From Acidobacteriota bacterium (GTDB lineage: Bacteria; Acidobacteriota; Terriglobia; Acidiferrales; UBA7541), in assembly GCA_003224145.1 (NCBI GenBank), contig QHYN01000207.1, positions 1-47,211 on the forward strand: a DNA stretch of 47,211 nucleotides, in the 5' to 3' direction. Every line of letters starts with the position of its first letter. Within the stretch, counting starts at the first letter, position 1. Position numbers and translations under genes: made by a program. The notes beneath the pieces were generated by a model that saw only the letters and a list, made by a program, of their open reading frames with translations, did no database searches and was not told the origin of the DNA. This document shows, piece after piece, positions 7,057-16,030 of the stretch.

Positions 7057-8028
7057 TTATTTCTTCAGTGCTTCAATGATTTGTTTACCGTGGAACCGGC
7101 CGTTTTCGATGAAGATCTCGCTGGTGTGCCGTCCGCCAATCACAACTCCTGCCAGATGGATTCCCCGCACGTTGCTTTCGAGGGTATTCGGGTCCAAGGC
7201 CGGTTTTTTACTCTCCGGATCGAGCCTCACCCCCAGGCTTTCCATGAAGGAATAATCGGGGTGATATCCCGTTAACGCAAACACCTGCTTCGCCGGAATT
7301 CTTTTCGTTCGGGCATGCTGCTCGACGACCACCTCTTCTTTCGTGATTTCATCCACGCGGGTCTGCAACAGGGCCTGAATCTGTCCGGCCTTGATGCGGT
7401 TTTCGATATCCGGACGAACCCAGTATTTAATCGTCGCGCCCAGCTCCTTTCCGCGGTGCACGAGCGTCACCCGCGCCCCGCTTCGATACAGATCGAGCGC
7501 CCCCTCCGCAGCCGAATTCTTCCCGCCAATCACCACAACGTCCTGATTCCAGAATGCGTGAGGTTCCGTGTAGTAATGGGAAACGTGCAGGAGATTTTCG
7601 CCCGGCACGCCGAGCAGGTTCGGCAAATCGTAATAACCGGTCGCGACGGCGATTTTTTTGCCGTGATATTTTTCTATCGTTCCTTTCTCGGTCTTTGTAG
7701 CTACCGTAAAGTTTCCGTCGTTCCCATCAACGTCCAAAACTGTTTCGTACAACCGCAGCTCCAGGCCGTAGTGCTCCGTGGCTTTGCGGTAGTATTTCAG
7801 CGCTTCCAAGCGCGTGGGTTTCTCCCCGGCACACACCAGCGGCAAGTCTCCGATTTCGAGCAGTTCCGGCGTGGTGAAGAACACCATATTCACCGGATAG
7901 TGGTAAATCGAATTGCAAAGGCAAGCCTTGTCAATGACCAAGGGCTGCATTCCCGCGCGCTTCGCTTCGATTGCGGTGGCGAGCCCTGTCGGTCCCGCGC
8001 CGATGCAGATAATGTCGTACGTTTTCAT
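7057..8028 (-). CDS. ypdA: YpdA-type FAD/NAD(P) disulfide reductase-like protein
   Basis: The 323-residue flavoprotein has an N-terminal FAD Rossmann motif (IGAGPTG, residues 9-15) and a second dinucleotide motif (VVVIGGKNSAAEGA, about 167-180). A C-terminal 'GIHLAGVVIGGRHTSEIFIENG' segment is typical of the YpdA (Bdr) family. That family lacks the CxxC of thioredoxin reductase; in Firmicutes it reduces bacillithiol disulfide with NADPH. A lone Cys pair near 36-38 (ACLCNSIYHYP) fits the conserved N-terminal Cys region. Whether this organism makes bacillithiol is not shown here. It lies between a small unknown gene and nuoI. Confidence 0.88.
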   Translation of the reverse strand: MKTYDIICIGAGPTGLATAIEAKRAGMQPLVIDKACLCNSIYHYPVNMVFFTTPELLEIGDLPLVCAGEKPTRLEALKYYRKATEHYGLELRLYETVLDVDGNDGNFTVATKTEKGTIEKYHGKKIAVATGYYDLPNLLGVPGENLLHVSHYYTEPHAFWNQDVVVIGGKNSAAEGALDLYRSGARVTLVHRGKELGATIKYWVRPDIENRIKAGQIQALLQTRVDEITKEEVVVEQHARTKRIPAKQVFALTGYHPDYSFMESLGVRLDPESKKPALDPNTLESNVRGIHLAGVVIGGRHTSEIFIENGRFHGKQIIEALKK

Positions 8029-8076
8029 GGGACTTGAGTTTGCCGGGAGCCCCGGTGAATAGCAAATTTCCGCGGT

Positions 8077-8412
8077 TTATTGGTCCGGCGGCAAGTCCAA
8101 GATCTCAGCAAGTTCTTTTCGAAACGTCTCCAGTTCGCGCAGTTTCTCGGGGGCCGCTTCCACTTCCTGTTTTTTCCGTACAAACACCTCGCGGCCGCCC
8201 CGCTTCAGCTTCACACTGAAGTTTCCGTCCACCAGATAAGAAGGAGGCGCCAGCAGTTTTAATCCGCCATCCCGGATGGGCGCGAGGACTGCGGCGCATT
8301 CGCCCTTCTTGATGCACAGGGCGTTCTCGTAGGGCGGGATCGCAACGGGCCGAAAGCCAGCTTCAAAAAGCCGCTCCATGACTTGCATTTGGCGTGGAGA
8401 GAGTTCAACCAT
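8077..8412 (-). CDS. Small conserved-looking protein of the parAB operon, unknown
   Basis: The 111-residue protein is compact and soluble: an N-terminal helix ('LSPRQMQVMERLFEAGF'), a central beta region ('NALCIKKGECAAVLAPIRDG'), then a charged C-terminal coiled helix ('APEKLRELETFRKELAEIL'). It sits 50 bases after parB and 48 before ypdA, same strand, so it is probably co-transcribed. No catalytic motif is visible and I do not recognise the family. The two Cys residues might be redox-active given the ypdA neighbour, but this is speculation. Confidence 0.7.
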   Translation of the reverse strand: MVELSPRQMQVMERLFEAGFRPVAIPPYENALCIKKGECAAVLAPIRDGGLKLLAPPSYLVDGNFSVKLKRGGREVFVRKKQEVEAAPEKLRELETFRKELAEILDLPPDQ

Positions 8413-8462
8413 TCGGATGGATCGCGGACATGAGTTTGCCGCTCCCGGGCAGCGAATTGCCT

Positions 8463-9320
8463 CTACGCCGCCGTGGTGTCCGCTTCGGACGAAGACCCCT
8501 CGAGCTGCGTCAGAATCTCGCGCAACGTGGAGATCAATTCATCGCGGGAAACATGGCTCTTTTTAAACTGAATCCGGAATTTGAAGGTTTCGCTGGGTGG
8601 CTCGAACTGAAAGATGAAAGGCCGGGGCCGTTGCGGACCCATCTGGTCTTCGCGCCGTTCGCGCCGTGCCTCATCCCGCGTCAGCCCGCCCTGCATGATG
8701 CGGTGGAACATCTCGATCATTTTCTTTTCGGCGGGCTGCCGGGCGATCTGCAACAGGAGCGACTTCGAAAGAATTCCATGTTCCATGCACTTCTTGCGCA
8801 GCGAATCGGGTATGTTCCGCAGCGAAAGCGTCTCCGTCACGGAAGAGCGGGCCCGGCCAATCTTCTTGGCGATGTCCTCATGCGTGTATTCAAACTGCGT
8901 GTTCAGCCGATGCAGGCCGTCCGCTTCTTCAAACGGCGTCAAGTCCTTGCGCTGAATATTTTCGATGAGCCCGAGCTCTAGCGTCTCCGCGTCATCGGCC
9001 ATCTTCTCGATGCACGGCACTTCCCGCAATCCTGCCGCGCGTGACGCATGGTACCGCCGCTCTCCCGAAATAATGTAGTAGCAGTCCTCTCGCGGTACGT
9101 ACCGCACCAGCAGCGGCTCCAGCACTCCTTTCTCGCGGATGGACTCCGTGAGCTCCCGCAGATCCCCCAGTGCCTTACGTGGCTGATCCGGGTTCGGACG
9201 GATCTGGTCCACCCGGATCATCCGCCCGACGGCCGCCCCGCTATAACTGGTCAACGATTCTACGTAGTGCGCGTCATGCCGCATCTTCAGCGTGACGGGC
9301 AACCCGATCCTCTTCGACAC
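8463..9320 (-). CDS. parB: ParB-type chromosome partition protein
   Basis: The protein has the ParB N-terminal CTP-binding domain, with box motifs 'IRPNPDQPRK' and 'GERRYHASRAAGL' (GERR at about 86-89). A central helix-turn-helix ('YTHEDIAKKIGRARSSVTET') binds parS, and a C-terminal segment would dimerise. GTG 9320 is chosen (285 aa): it has GGGGGAGG nine bases upstream and keeps the 'GLPVTLKMRH' segment that resembles other ParB starts; ATG 9284 is the alternative. Either start overlaps the parA 3' end, implying coupled translation. With ParA it should segregate the chromosome. No parS consensus site was noticed in the window. Confidence 0.88.
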   Translation of the reverse strand: MSKRIGLPVTLKMRHDAHYVESLTSYSGAAVGRMIRVDQIRPNPDQPRKALGDLRELTESIREKGVLEPLLVRYVPREDCYYIISGERRYHASRAAGLREVPCIEKMADDAETLELGLIENIQRKDLTPFEEADGLHRLNTQFEYTHEDIAKKIGRARSSVTETLSLRNIPDSLRKKCMEHGILSKSLLLQIARQPAEKKMIEMFHRIMQGGLTRDEARRERREDQMGPQRPRPFIFQFEPPSETFKFRIQFKKSHVSRDELISTLREILTQLEGSSSEADTTAA

Positions 9321-10074
9321 GTTGGATAACCTCCCCCGCGAGTTTTTTGTACTCGACCGCGCCGGGTGACTTCGGCGCAAAAGTTAAAATCGTTTCTTTG
9401 TATGCGGGACTCTCTTCCAACCGCACATTCTTGGTGATCTTCGTCCTGAAAAGGACTTCGCCGAACACACTGCGAATCTGTCCGTGCGTATCCTTGGAAA
9501 TGTTCGTTCTTTTGTCAAACAGCGTGATCACCACGCCGAGCACTTTCAGTCCCGGGTTGGGGCGCGCGCGGATTCGCTCGTATGTTTCCAGAAGATCGTC
9601 CGTACCTTCGATCGCAAAATACGCCGCCTGAATGGGCACCAGCAAATGCGTCGAAGCCACCAGGGCATTCACTGTCAAGATTCCCAGCGACGGCGGAGTA
9701 TCTAAAATCACATAATCGTAATCTTTCAGCACCGCCGCAAGAGCGTCCTTCAATCGATATGGCGCGTCGAACTGTCCCGCCAGCACCTGTTCCAGCTTCG
9801 CCAATGCCAACCGCCCGGGCCCCAAAAACAGCATGGAATCTTTCGTAGCTTTGATCACCGCAGACAATCCAACGCGGCTGTCGCTGAGAACTTCAAACAT
9901 CGACGTGGAGATTTCCCCGGCATCATAAAAGGCGATCGTCGAATTGGCTTGCGGATCAAGATCGATCAGCAGCGTGCGCTTACCGCGATGCGCCAGCGCC
10001 GCGGACAAATTGATTGCCGTGGTAGTCTTTCCTACGCCGCCTTTCTGATTCGCAATCGTAATGATGGCAGTCAT
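9274..10074 (-). CDS. parA: ParA-type partition ATPase
   Basis: The 266-residue protein begins 'MTAIITIANQKGGVGKTTTA', with the deviant Walker A motif KGGVGKTT at residues 11-18. The 'LIDLDPQANS' Walker A' element and 'YVILDTPPSLG' Walker B follow. It forms an ATP-dependent dimer on the nucleoid that positions ParB-parS complexes. ATG 10074 with GGAGG upstream is preferred over the longer frame from 10128. It is the first gene of the minus operon parA-parB-unknown-ypdA-nuoI. Confidence 0.92.
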   Translation of the reverse strand: MTAIITIANQKGGVGKTTTAINLSAALAHRGKRTLLIDLDPQANSTIAFYDAGEISTSMFEVLSDSRVGLSAVIKATKDSMLFLGPGRLALAKLEQVLAGQFDAPYRLKDALAAVLKDYDYVILDTPPSLGILTVNALVASTHLLVPIQAAYFAIEGTDDLLETYERIRARPNPGLKVLGVVITLFDKRTNISKDTHGQIRSVFGEVLFRTKITKNVRLEESPAYKETILTFAPKSPGAVEYKKLAGEVIQRVEEDRVARHAEDAA

Positions 10075-10198
10075 CTGTTTCTGCCTCCGCCCGTCTGCCC
10101 CTGCCAAATTCGAGGGGCGCGCGCACAAGCAAACCGCCGCGTTCCGGCAACTGGGTTCCTATATATGGGTGTCGCCTCCAGAAAACCCCCAAGGCCTA

Positions 10199-10231
10199 GG
10201 TTACTTTACGTTCGTAACCCATCATTGGCAA
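10199..10231 (-). promoter_or_regulatory. Candidate parA promoter overlapped by a dyad
   Basis: Read on the minus strand, TTGCCA (10231-10226) and TAAAGT (10208-10203) are 17 bases apart. The region also holds the inverted repeat GGTTAC-N9-GTAACC (10199-10219) and, inside it, TTACG-TT-CGTAA. A dyad over the -10 suggests repression, perhaps ParA-ParB autoregulation. The leader to ATG 10074 is about 125 bases. Confidence 0.4.
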
Positions 10232-10318
10232 GGGAAAAAGTGCGGGGTCCCCGGAAATCAGGGTGGAAAACCAAAAGTCGCAAGATGCGAGCCCACCGCA
10301 AATTTACCGGTCAGCGTC

Positions 10319-10654
10319 TTAGAAGTCGAGGCCCCAGAAATCGCCGGGCGGTTCTTGAAGTTCAAAACCGAGCTCCCACCCCGCAGGCCCCTCGTGTCCA
10401 CGCCAGATCAGGACCGCGTCACTAGCACTCTGGTTGATTAGATTGATGATCCGCAGTTTCTGCCCTATGACAACGTCGTGCGGCACCATGGCCAGGCAGC
10501 CCTTCGGGCTGATGTCCTTTGTGAAGCCTTCCGCCCGAAGCGCATGCCCGTCCTCGGTCCACTCAATCGCAACCGGCACGCGGGAATTGAGGCGCCCCGC
10601 GCCGCGAATATGCCTTCCCTTCTCGTCAAATTTCACCTGTTCTGTCAGCGGCAC
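10319..10654 (-). CDS. PilZ domain protein
   Basis: The 111-residue protein is one PilZ domain. It shows the c-di-GMP-binding RxxxR motif (RLNSR, residues 21-25) and the DxSxxG motif (DISPKG, about 47-52), followed by the usual beta-barrel strands ('QKLRIINLINQ', 'WELGFELQ'). It probably binds cyclic di-GMP and acts as a small adaptor; the partner is unknown. It is upstream of the parA promoter on the same strand but separated by 245 bases, so it is probably its own unit. Confidence 0.85.
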   Translation of the reverse strand: MPLTEQVKFDEKGRHIRGAGRLNSRVPVAIEWTEDGHALRAEGFTKDISPKGCLAMVPHDVVIGQKLRIINLINQSASDAVLIWRGHEGPAGWELGFELQEPPGDFWGLDF

Positions 10655-10938
10655 TCGATTCCCCCACGATCAATTGAATTTCAGTCTTGGCTTGGCACAT
10701 CAGTTCGCTTGCTGGGAAGGGTCACTCATAGGGAAGCCCAAACCGCAACAACATCACAGCCTATGGATGGCCAAAGTCCGGGTCAATGGATCTTCGCTCC
10801 AAGTACGCCCCGGAAGTTAACACCCTGATCCTTCCGGTCTGTCCACTTGATTTTCGCCGATCCGGAAAGCAAGATCTCCCGCCTCGGTTTGCGCCTTTCC
10901 TTCTGCCCGCTTACACTCTCCTAGCTGCTCGCGCGCTC

Positions 10939-12333
10939 ATGATCAGCCTCCCGGTACTTCGCCACGAACTCCGCCCCACCATTCGGCTCGCTCTGCCATT
11001 GGTGCTCGCAGAAATCGGCTGGATGAGCATGGGCATCGTGGATACCATCATGGTTGGTCACCTGCCTGATAGCGCGCGCGCCATCGGTTCCGTCAGCATC
11101 AGTTCCAACCTCTTCAACGTCCTGGCTTTTTTCGGCGGCGGCGTGCTTATCGGGCTCGATACTCTCGTCGCTCAAGCCTTTGGTGCCGGTCAGCGCGAAG
11201 ATTGTCACCGGTCGTTGGTCAACAGCATTTATCTCAGTATTGTCATGACGCCCTTCCTCATGGTCCCCGTGTGGTACTTCGAGCCTCTGCTCCAGTCTCT
11301 GCGCGTGGAACCGCAAGTCGCCGCACTCGCCGTCCCTTACATGAAAGCCCTTGCTTTCGGCCTCTTCCCGCTGCTCTTGTACTTCGCTGTGCGCCGTTGC
11401 CTGCAGGCCATGAACATGGCACAACCCATCGCCTTCGCGCTGGTAAGCGCCAACATCATCAACGCCCTCTTCAACTGGATTCTCATCTACGGCAAATGGG
11501 GCGCGCCTGCCATGGGTGTTGTAGGGTCTGGTTGGTCCACAGCAATCTCCCGCGTCTATTTAGCCGTGCTGCTCGTGTCCTATCTTCTCTGGTACGACCG
11601 CCGGCATCGCACGGAGTTGCTGAAGACGCCGATCAATATCGACTTTGTTCGAATCCGCCGCCTGATCTCTCTCGGCCTGCCCGCCGCTGTACAAATCACT
11701 CTGGAAATCAGTGTCTTTGCGCTCGCCACCGCTCTGATCGGCCGCTTGGGCGCCATCGCTCTCGCCAGCCACCAAATTGCACTGAACACCGTGGCATTCA
11801 CCTACATGGTTCCCCTCGGAATTTCTTCCGCTGCTGCGGTTCGCGTAGGCCACGCCATCGGCCGCGGCAAACCAATTCCCGCTGGCCACGCAGGCGACAC
11901 CGCCATCATTCTCGGCGCTACGTTCATGACCCTTGCCGCTGTAGCACTCCTCGTCTTCCCCCGCTGGATCGCCCGGATGTATACCCCGGACGAGACCGTC
12001 ATCCGCAGCACGGTCCTTCTTCTGGCCGCGGGCGCGGCCTTTCAGCTGTTCGATGGAATTCAGACTGTCGCCACAGGCGCATTGCGCGGCGCGGGAGACA
12101 CCCGGACGCCGATGCTTTGCCACTTCACGGCCTACTGGATTATCGGCCTGCCGCTCGGGGTCTGGCTCTGCTTCTGCCGAAGCTGGGGCGCCTTCGGCAT
12201 TTGGTCGGGTTTAAGCCTCGCGCTAATCCTCATCGGCATCGTTCTGCTCTTCGCGTGGCGTCGTGCGGTTCGGCGTCTCGCAGTAGGGCCCTCGCCTGAG
12301 CGCCAACCCGAAACAAATTCCGTGCCTGATTGA
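10939..12333 (+). CDS. MATE-family multidrug/cation exporter (NorM-like)
   Basis: The protein is 464 residues from ATG 10939, the usual MATE length, with twelve hydrophobic helices in two pseudo-repeats. Landmarks are 'LVLAEIGWMSMGIVDTIMVG' in helix 1, 'GLDTLVAQAFGAGQ' after helix 2 and 'AAAVRVGHAIGRGKP' in the second repeat, all typical of NorM. It would use Na+ or H+ to pump drugs or metabolites across the inner membrane. The longer frame from 10786 has a non-membrane N-terminus and is rejected. No binding site is obvious at 10939. It is a single-gene unit. Confidence 0.9.
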   Translation: MISLPVLRHELRPTIRLALPLVLAEIGWMSMGIVDTIMVGHLPDSARAIGSVSISSNLFNVLAFFGGGVLIGLDTLVAQAFGAGQREDCHRSLVNSIYLSIVMTPFLMVPVWYFEPLLQSLRVEPQVAALAVPYMKALAFGLFPLLLYFAVRRCLQAMNMAQPIAFALVSANIINALFNWILIYGKWGAPAMGVVGSGWSTAISRVYLAVLLVSYLLWYDRRHRTELLKTPINIDFVRIRRLISLGLPAAVQITLEISVFALATALIGRLGAIALASHQIALNTVAFTYMVPLGISSAAAVRVGHAIGRGKPIPAGHAGDTAIILGATFMTLAAVALLVFPRWIARMYTPDETVIRSTVLLLAAGAAFQLFDGIQTVATGALRGAGDTRTPMLCHFTAYWIIGLPLGVWLCFCRSWGAFGIWSGLSLALILIGIVLLFAWRRAVRRLAVGPSPERQPETNSVPD

Positions 12334-12498
12334 GGAAGTTGATTCAGAGCTCCTTCTGCTTCGAGCTTTCTTCATACGGCACAGTAGCTTGCATCCTCTT
12401 TGGCTCAAAGCGCATCCTAGAATCAAGAAGAATTCCCCGGCAAGCCCTGGCGATGTGCCCTGCCCTGTCCCGGCTAGCCTAGATAACAGGAGGATCCC

Positions 12499-12981
12499 GT
12501 GAACCATAAGCATCTTGCTTTGTTCGTGGCTATGACGTTTGCTTGCAGTTCGTCGGCTCTTGCGCAGCGCTCGCATCCCGGTGGCGGGCCACCCGCAGGC
12601 CACGGCCCCTCGAGCCCGGGCGGAAGTGCTGACAACAAAAGCGGCGCGATGGGCCATACCGACATGTCGCACGCTTCGCCAAGCGATGTACTCAATCACA
12701 ACACCGCTATCGCCAGCAAAATCAAAGCATTGACTGGCGAGGATGCGCAGACGGCCTGCAATGGTTTTAAGAATCTTGGCCGGTGCGTGGCGGCTGCACA
12801 CGTGGCAAAGAACCTGGACTTTCCCGGCGGCTTTGATGCCCTAAAAGCAAAGATCACTGGAACTGGAGCCGTCAGCTTAGGCAAGGCTATCGAAGGGCTT
12901 GCCCCAAGCGCCAACGCAAAATCGGAAGTCAAGAAAGCCAACAAGCAAGCCTCGGATGACATGAAAGAGGCCAGTTCCTAA
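12499..12981 (+). CDS. Secreted small protein of unknown function (160 aa)
   Basis: GTG 12499 follows AGGAGG and begins a Sec signal peptide (MNHKHLALFVAMTFACSSSA, cleavage likely after ALA-Q). A Gly/Pro/His/Ser-rich low-complexity stretch (residues 24-62) follows, then a folded helical part with a Cys pair ('DAQTACNGFKNLGRCVAAAH') and a Lys-rich tail. No known domain is recognised; a periplasmic or surface role is inferred only from the signal. It ends just before a strong terminator. Confidence 0.7.
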   Translation: MNHKHLALFVAMTFACSSSALAQRSHPGGGPPAGHGPSSPGGSADNKSGAMGHTDMSHASPSDVLNHNTAIASKIKALTGEDAQTACNGFKNLGRCVAAAHVAKNLDFPGGFDALKAKITGTGAVSLGKAIEGLAPSANAKSEVKKANKQASDDMKEASS

Positions 12982-13013
12982 GCCTCCCGGGACTTGAGGC
13001 TGGGGCCCTTAGC

Positions 13014-13051
13014 AGGTGGCGAAGCTTACCTTCGCCACCTTTCTTATTTTT
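13014..13051 (+). terminator. Rho-independent terminator
   Basis: An 11-base-pair perfect stem (AGGTGGCGAAG / CTTCGCCACCT, 13014-13024 and 13030-13040) with a five-base loop is followed by a T-rich run to 13051. It ends the secreted-protein transcript on +. Confidence 0.85.
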
Positions 13052-13119
13052 CGGGAAGAAACCTCTTTAGCTGGCCTGGCCGGATGCGCGATGCGTGCGG
13101 CGAAGAATGCCCGCCGACG

Positions 13120-13605
13120 CTACATCTTGTAACGGCCAAGGTCCTCGTCGGAGAGCCCTTCGAGCCAATTGCGGAGTTGCTCGTTGGTATTTCGCTCGGA
13201 AAAGGCGTTGGACACTTTGGAGTTCTTAAGCACCACTTCGTCCACGTAGATCGGGCAATCCATGCGCAGCGCCAAAGCCAGCGCATCACTCGGACGCGAA
13301 TCGATGGTCATCATCTGTCCATCGCGCTCTACCCAGATGAGCGCGTAAAACGTGTCGTCCTTTAGGTCATTCACCACGATTTTCCGAACGCGCACTTCCA
13401 GGCCCAGCAACACATTTTTCAGCAGATCGTGCGTCATGGGCCGTGGCGTTTGTACCTTCTCGATTTCCAGCGCGATGGCATTCGCTTCATACACGCCAAC
13501 CCAGATCGGGAGGATCGCCTGCCCTTGAACGTCTTTCAGCACCACGATGGGCATGTTTGTCACGGGATCCATCATCAGGCCGCGGATTTTCATCTCCACT
13601 TCCAT
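13120..13605 (-). CDS. Bifunctional nuclease family protein (DUF151)
   Basis: The 161-residue protein matches DUF151/bifunctional nuclease: 'GLMMDPVTNMPIVVLKD' at the start, 'ILPIWVGVYEANAIALEIEK' (residues 31-50) and 'SRPSDALALALRM' (about 103-115) are hallmark segments. Members have been reported to act as DNase/RNase, but the cellular role is poorly known. ATG 13605 has AGGGAGG five bases upstream. The gene follows miaB by 16 bases on the same strand, so the two form a small operon. Confidence 0.9.
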   Translation of the reverse strand: MEVEMKIRGLMMDPVTNMPIVVLKDVQGQAILPIWVGVYEANAIALEIEKVQTPRPMTHDLLKNVLLGLEVRVRKIVVNDLKDDTFYALIWVERDGQMMTIDSRPSDALALALRMDCPIYVDEVVLKNSKVSNAFSERNTNEQLRNWLEGLSDEDLGRYKM

Positions 13606-13621
13606 GGAGGCCTCCCTTGAG

Positions 13622-15022
13622 CTAAACGGCGTGCTCGCCCACCAGGCTGTTCGGCGTTGCGCCAGTCACGCGCGCCTGCACGTAGGTTCCCAGAAGTTCC
13701 TTCGCAGGTGAAGTAAAATTTACGACGCGATGCGAACTGGTATATCCGGACCATTGGTTCTCGCGGCGCGATTTTCCGCTGACGAGCACTTCAACCGTCT
13801 CTCCGATCAACGTCAGATTGCGCGCCGTCTGGATTTCCCGCTGCTTTTCTTGCAGAACAGCAAGGCGGCGTCCTTTCTCTTCTTCCGGAATAGGATCGTT
13901 CATCCGCAGCGCAGCTGTGTTGGGCCGCGGTGAGTACTTGAACGAGAACAGACTGTCGTACCTCACTTCATCCAGGAGACTGAGCGTCTGCTCAAAATCC
14001 GACTCCGTTTCGCCGGGAAAACCTACGATGATATCCGTGGTAATGGCGATCGGACGCCTCGCGCCGCGGATCATAGCGATCTTTTCCAGATATTCTTCAC
14101 GCGTGTAGGTGCGCTGCATCTCACGCAAAACCTTGCCCGAGCCGGACTGCGCCGGCAAATGCACATGGTCACAGATTTTCGGCTGCGAATCGATGGCCTG
14201 CACGATATCCGCCGTGAAGTCACTCGGATGCGAGGTTGTGAATCGCACACGCCGGATTCCCGGCACTTCTGCAGCGGCCAGCAGTAATTCCGCAAAACGC
14301 ATTTTCCGCGGCGTGGGATCGGCGTAGGAATTCACCGTCTGTCCAAGAAGCTGAACCTCGGAATAGCCGAGCTCCGCGAGCTGCCGCACTTCCCGCAGAA
14401 TGGAATCGCTCGCCCGGCTCCGCTCCGGCCCGCGTGTGTACGGCACCACGCAGTACGAACAAGACTTGTCACAGCCCTCGATGATCGTCAAATATGCGCG
14501 AAACGGATTGTCCCGCCTCGTCATCTCCGTCTCAAACGTTTCGTCCGTATCCGTATCCAGGCCGGTCACCCGGTGATTCCCTGTTTCGAGCTGTGCGATC
14601 ATTTCCGGCAGCCGGCGATAGCTTGCCGAGCCGCACACCAGGCTGACCCACGGCGCGCGCTCGAAAATCGCTTCGCCTTCTTGCTGCGCCACGCACCCCA
14701 GCACGCCGATGATTTTCCCTTCGACTTGCTTCGTGCGGTATTCACCCAGCCGTGAGAAAACTTTCTGCACCGCTTTTTCGCGAATGCTGCACGTGTTGTA
14801 GAGAATCAATCCGGCGGCCTCCGGCGTCTCCACTTGCCGGTAGCCGCGCGCAAGCAAGACGCCCGCCACTTTTTCCGAATCGTGGTCGTTCATCTGACAT
14901 CCGAACGTTTCGAGGAAGAACGTCCCGCGTTCCTGTGAGCTGGCAAGATTCATCGCCGCTGGGCGGGAATAAGAAGCCTGGCCCGTCAGTCTTTCCAATT
15001 GGATGTCAAAAGGCTTTTCCAT
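13622..15022 (-). CDS. miaB: tRNA 2-methylthio-N6-isopentenyladenosine synthase (MiaB)
   Basis: This radical SAM enzyme adds the methylthio group to i6A37 of tRNAs. The N-terminal methylthiotransferase domain supplies C42 (TFGCQMN), C78 (YNTCSIREKA) and C110 (GVLGC) for one cluster; CxxxCxxC (C184, C188, C191) holds the SAM cluster. A radical SAM barrel and a C-terminal TRAM domain ('GETVEVLVSGKS') follow. The length of 466 residues is normal. The 'YNTCSIREKA' sequence favours MiaB over RimO or MtaB. A start at ATG 14953 is possible; neither has a clear binding site. It is divergent from the DUF1259 gene. Confidence 0.93.
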   Translation of the reverse strand: MEKPFDIQLERLTGQASYSRPAAMNLASSQERGTFFLETFGCQMNDHDSEKVAGVLLARGYRQVETPEAAGLILYNTCSIREKAVQKVFSRLGEYRTKQVEGKIIGVLGCVAQQEGEAIFERAPWVSLVCGSASYRRLPEMIAQLETGNHRVTGLDTDTDETFETEMTRRDNPFRAYLTIIEGCDKSCSYCVVPYTRGPERSRASDSILREVRQLAELGYSEVQLLGQTVNSYADPTPRKMRFAELLLAAAEVPGIRRVRFTTSHPSDFTADIVQAIDSQPKICDHVHLPAQSGSGKVLREMQRTYTREEYLEKIAMIRGARRPIAITTDIIVGFPGETESDFEQTLSLLDEVRYDSLFSFKYSPRPNTAALRMNDPIPEEEKGRRLAVLQEKQREIQTARNLTLIGETVEVLVSGKSRRENQWSGYTSSHRVVNFTSPAKELLGTYVQARVTGATPNSLVGEHAV

Positions 15023-15127
15023 ACCAATTTTTCAGTCTATCACACCTGCTTTCGGTCGGAGGCAATCCCGAGTGACCGTTCTCTTCCTTGGGTCTCCGGT
15101 GTAAAGTTAATGTTGAGGGACATCACT

Positions 15128-16018
15128 ATGAAATCCGCTCATCTACGCATTTTCGTTCTTAGCTTTTTCGTTCTTGTGCTGATTCCCGATCCACTTCCCG
15201 CCCAGGATGTGCCCAAGGACTACCAGGAAGTTCTCACCTTTCTCGGCCGCAGCGGAGATTTTAAAGCCAACGTGTTGAAGGTCAACATCCCACGCAATGA
15301 TTTGCACGTGACCATCGCGGGTCAACCCACGCCCACGCCTTTCGGCTTTGGTGGCTGGGTCGCCATGACAAAGGGTGACGGCGGCGCAGAAGTTCTGATG
15401 GGAGACCTTGTCCTGACGCAGGACGAAGTCAATCCCGTCCTTTCGGCTCTGCTCGATCACGGCATTGAGGTCACCGCGCTGCACAATCATTTCTTCTTTG
15501 ACGAACCACGCATCTACTTCATGCATGTGCATGCGCACGGGGACGCCATGAGCCTTGCGAAGGCCATCAAGCCCGCGCTCGACCTCATTCCTCGTCCGCC
15601 CGCACCGGCTTCCGCCCCCGCTCCTGCGGGGCCTGCCTTTAATATCGTTGCCCTCGACAAGATCGTTGGCCATCAGGGCGAGGCCCTCGGCCCGGTCTAC
15701 AAATTCACTGTGGGTCGCGATGATCTCAATCTCAAAGAGCACGGCGCTTCCATCAATGCGCGCATGGGCCTTAACTCCTGGGCTGCCTTTGCGGGGAACG
15801 AATCAGACGCGCAAGTCGCCGGCGACATCGCCATGCGCGAGAGCGAAGTCCAACCTGTCTTAAAGGCTCTGCGGGCCCACAAACTCAATGTCGTCTCTAT
15901 CCATCACCACATGCTGGGAACGCAGTCCCCGGTTATTTTTCTTCATTACTGGGGCCGCGGTAACCCTGAGAAACTCGCCGCTGGCTTCCGCGCTGCCCTG
16001 GACGTATTAGGCAAGTGA
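15128..16018 (+). CDS. Secreted DUF1259 protein (LppY/LpqO-like)
   Basis: ATG 15128 gives a 296-residue protein with a Sec signal ('LRIFVLSFFVLVLIPDPLPAQ'). Two similar halves follow, each with the DUF1259 pattern: the first has 'VTIAGQPTPTPFGFGGWVA' and 'ALHNHFFFDEPRIYFMHVHA', the second 'INARMGLNSWAAFAG' and 'SIHHHMLGTQSPVIFLHYWG'. Repeated His-rich strands suggest metal or ligand binding, but no activity is established. ATG 15110 is an alternative start six codons earlier. It probably forms a two-gene operon with the YncE-like gene 12 bases downstream. Confidence 0.85.
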   Translation: MKSAHLRIFVLSFFVLVLIPDPLPAQDVPKDYQEVLTFLGRSGDFKANVLKVNIPRNDLHVTIAGQPTPTPFGFGGWVAMTKGDGGAEVLMGDLVLTQDEVNPVLSALLDHGIEVTALHNHFFFDEPRIYFMHVHAHGDAMSLAKAIKPALDLIPRPPAPASAPAPAGPAFNIVALDKIVGHQGEALGPVYKFTVGRDDLNLKEHGASINARMGLNSWAAFAGNESDAQVAGDIAMRESEVQPVLKALRAHKLNVVSIHHHMLGTQSPVIFLHYWGRGNPEKLAAGFRAALDVLGK

Positions 16019-16030
16019 ACTGAGACTGGC

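Noticed and set aside
8463-10231. parS sites near parAB
   Set aside because: No match to the TGTTNCACGTGAAACA consensus was seen in or near these genes.
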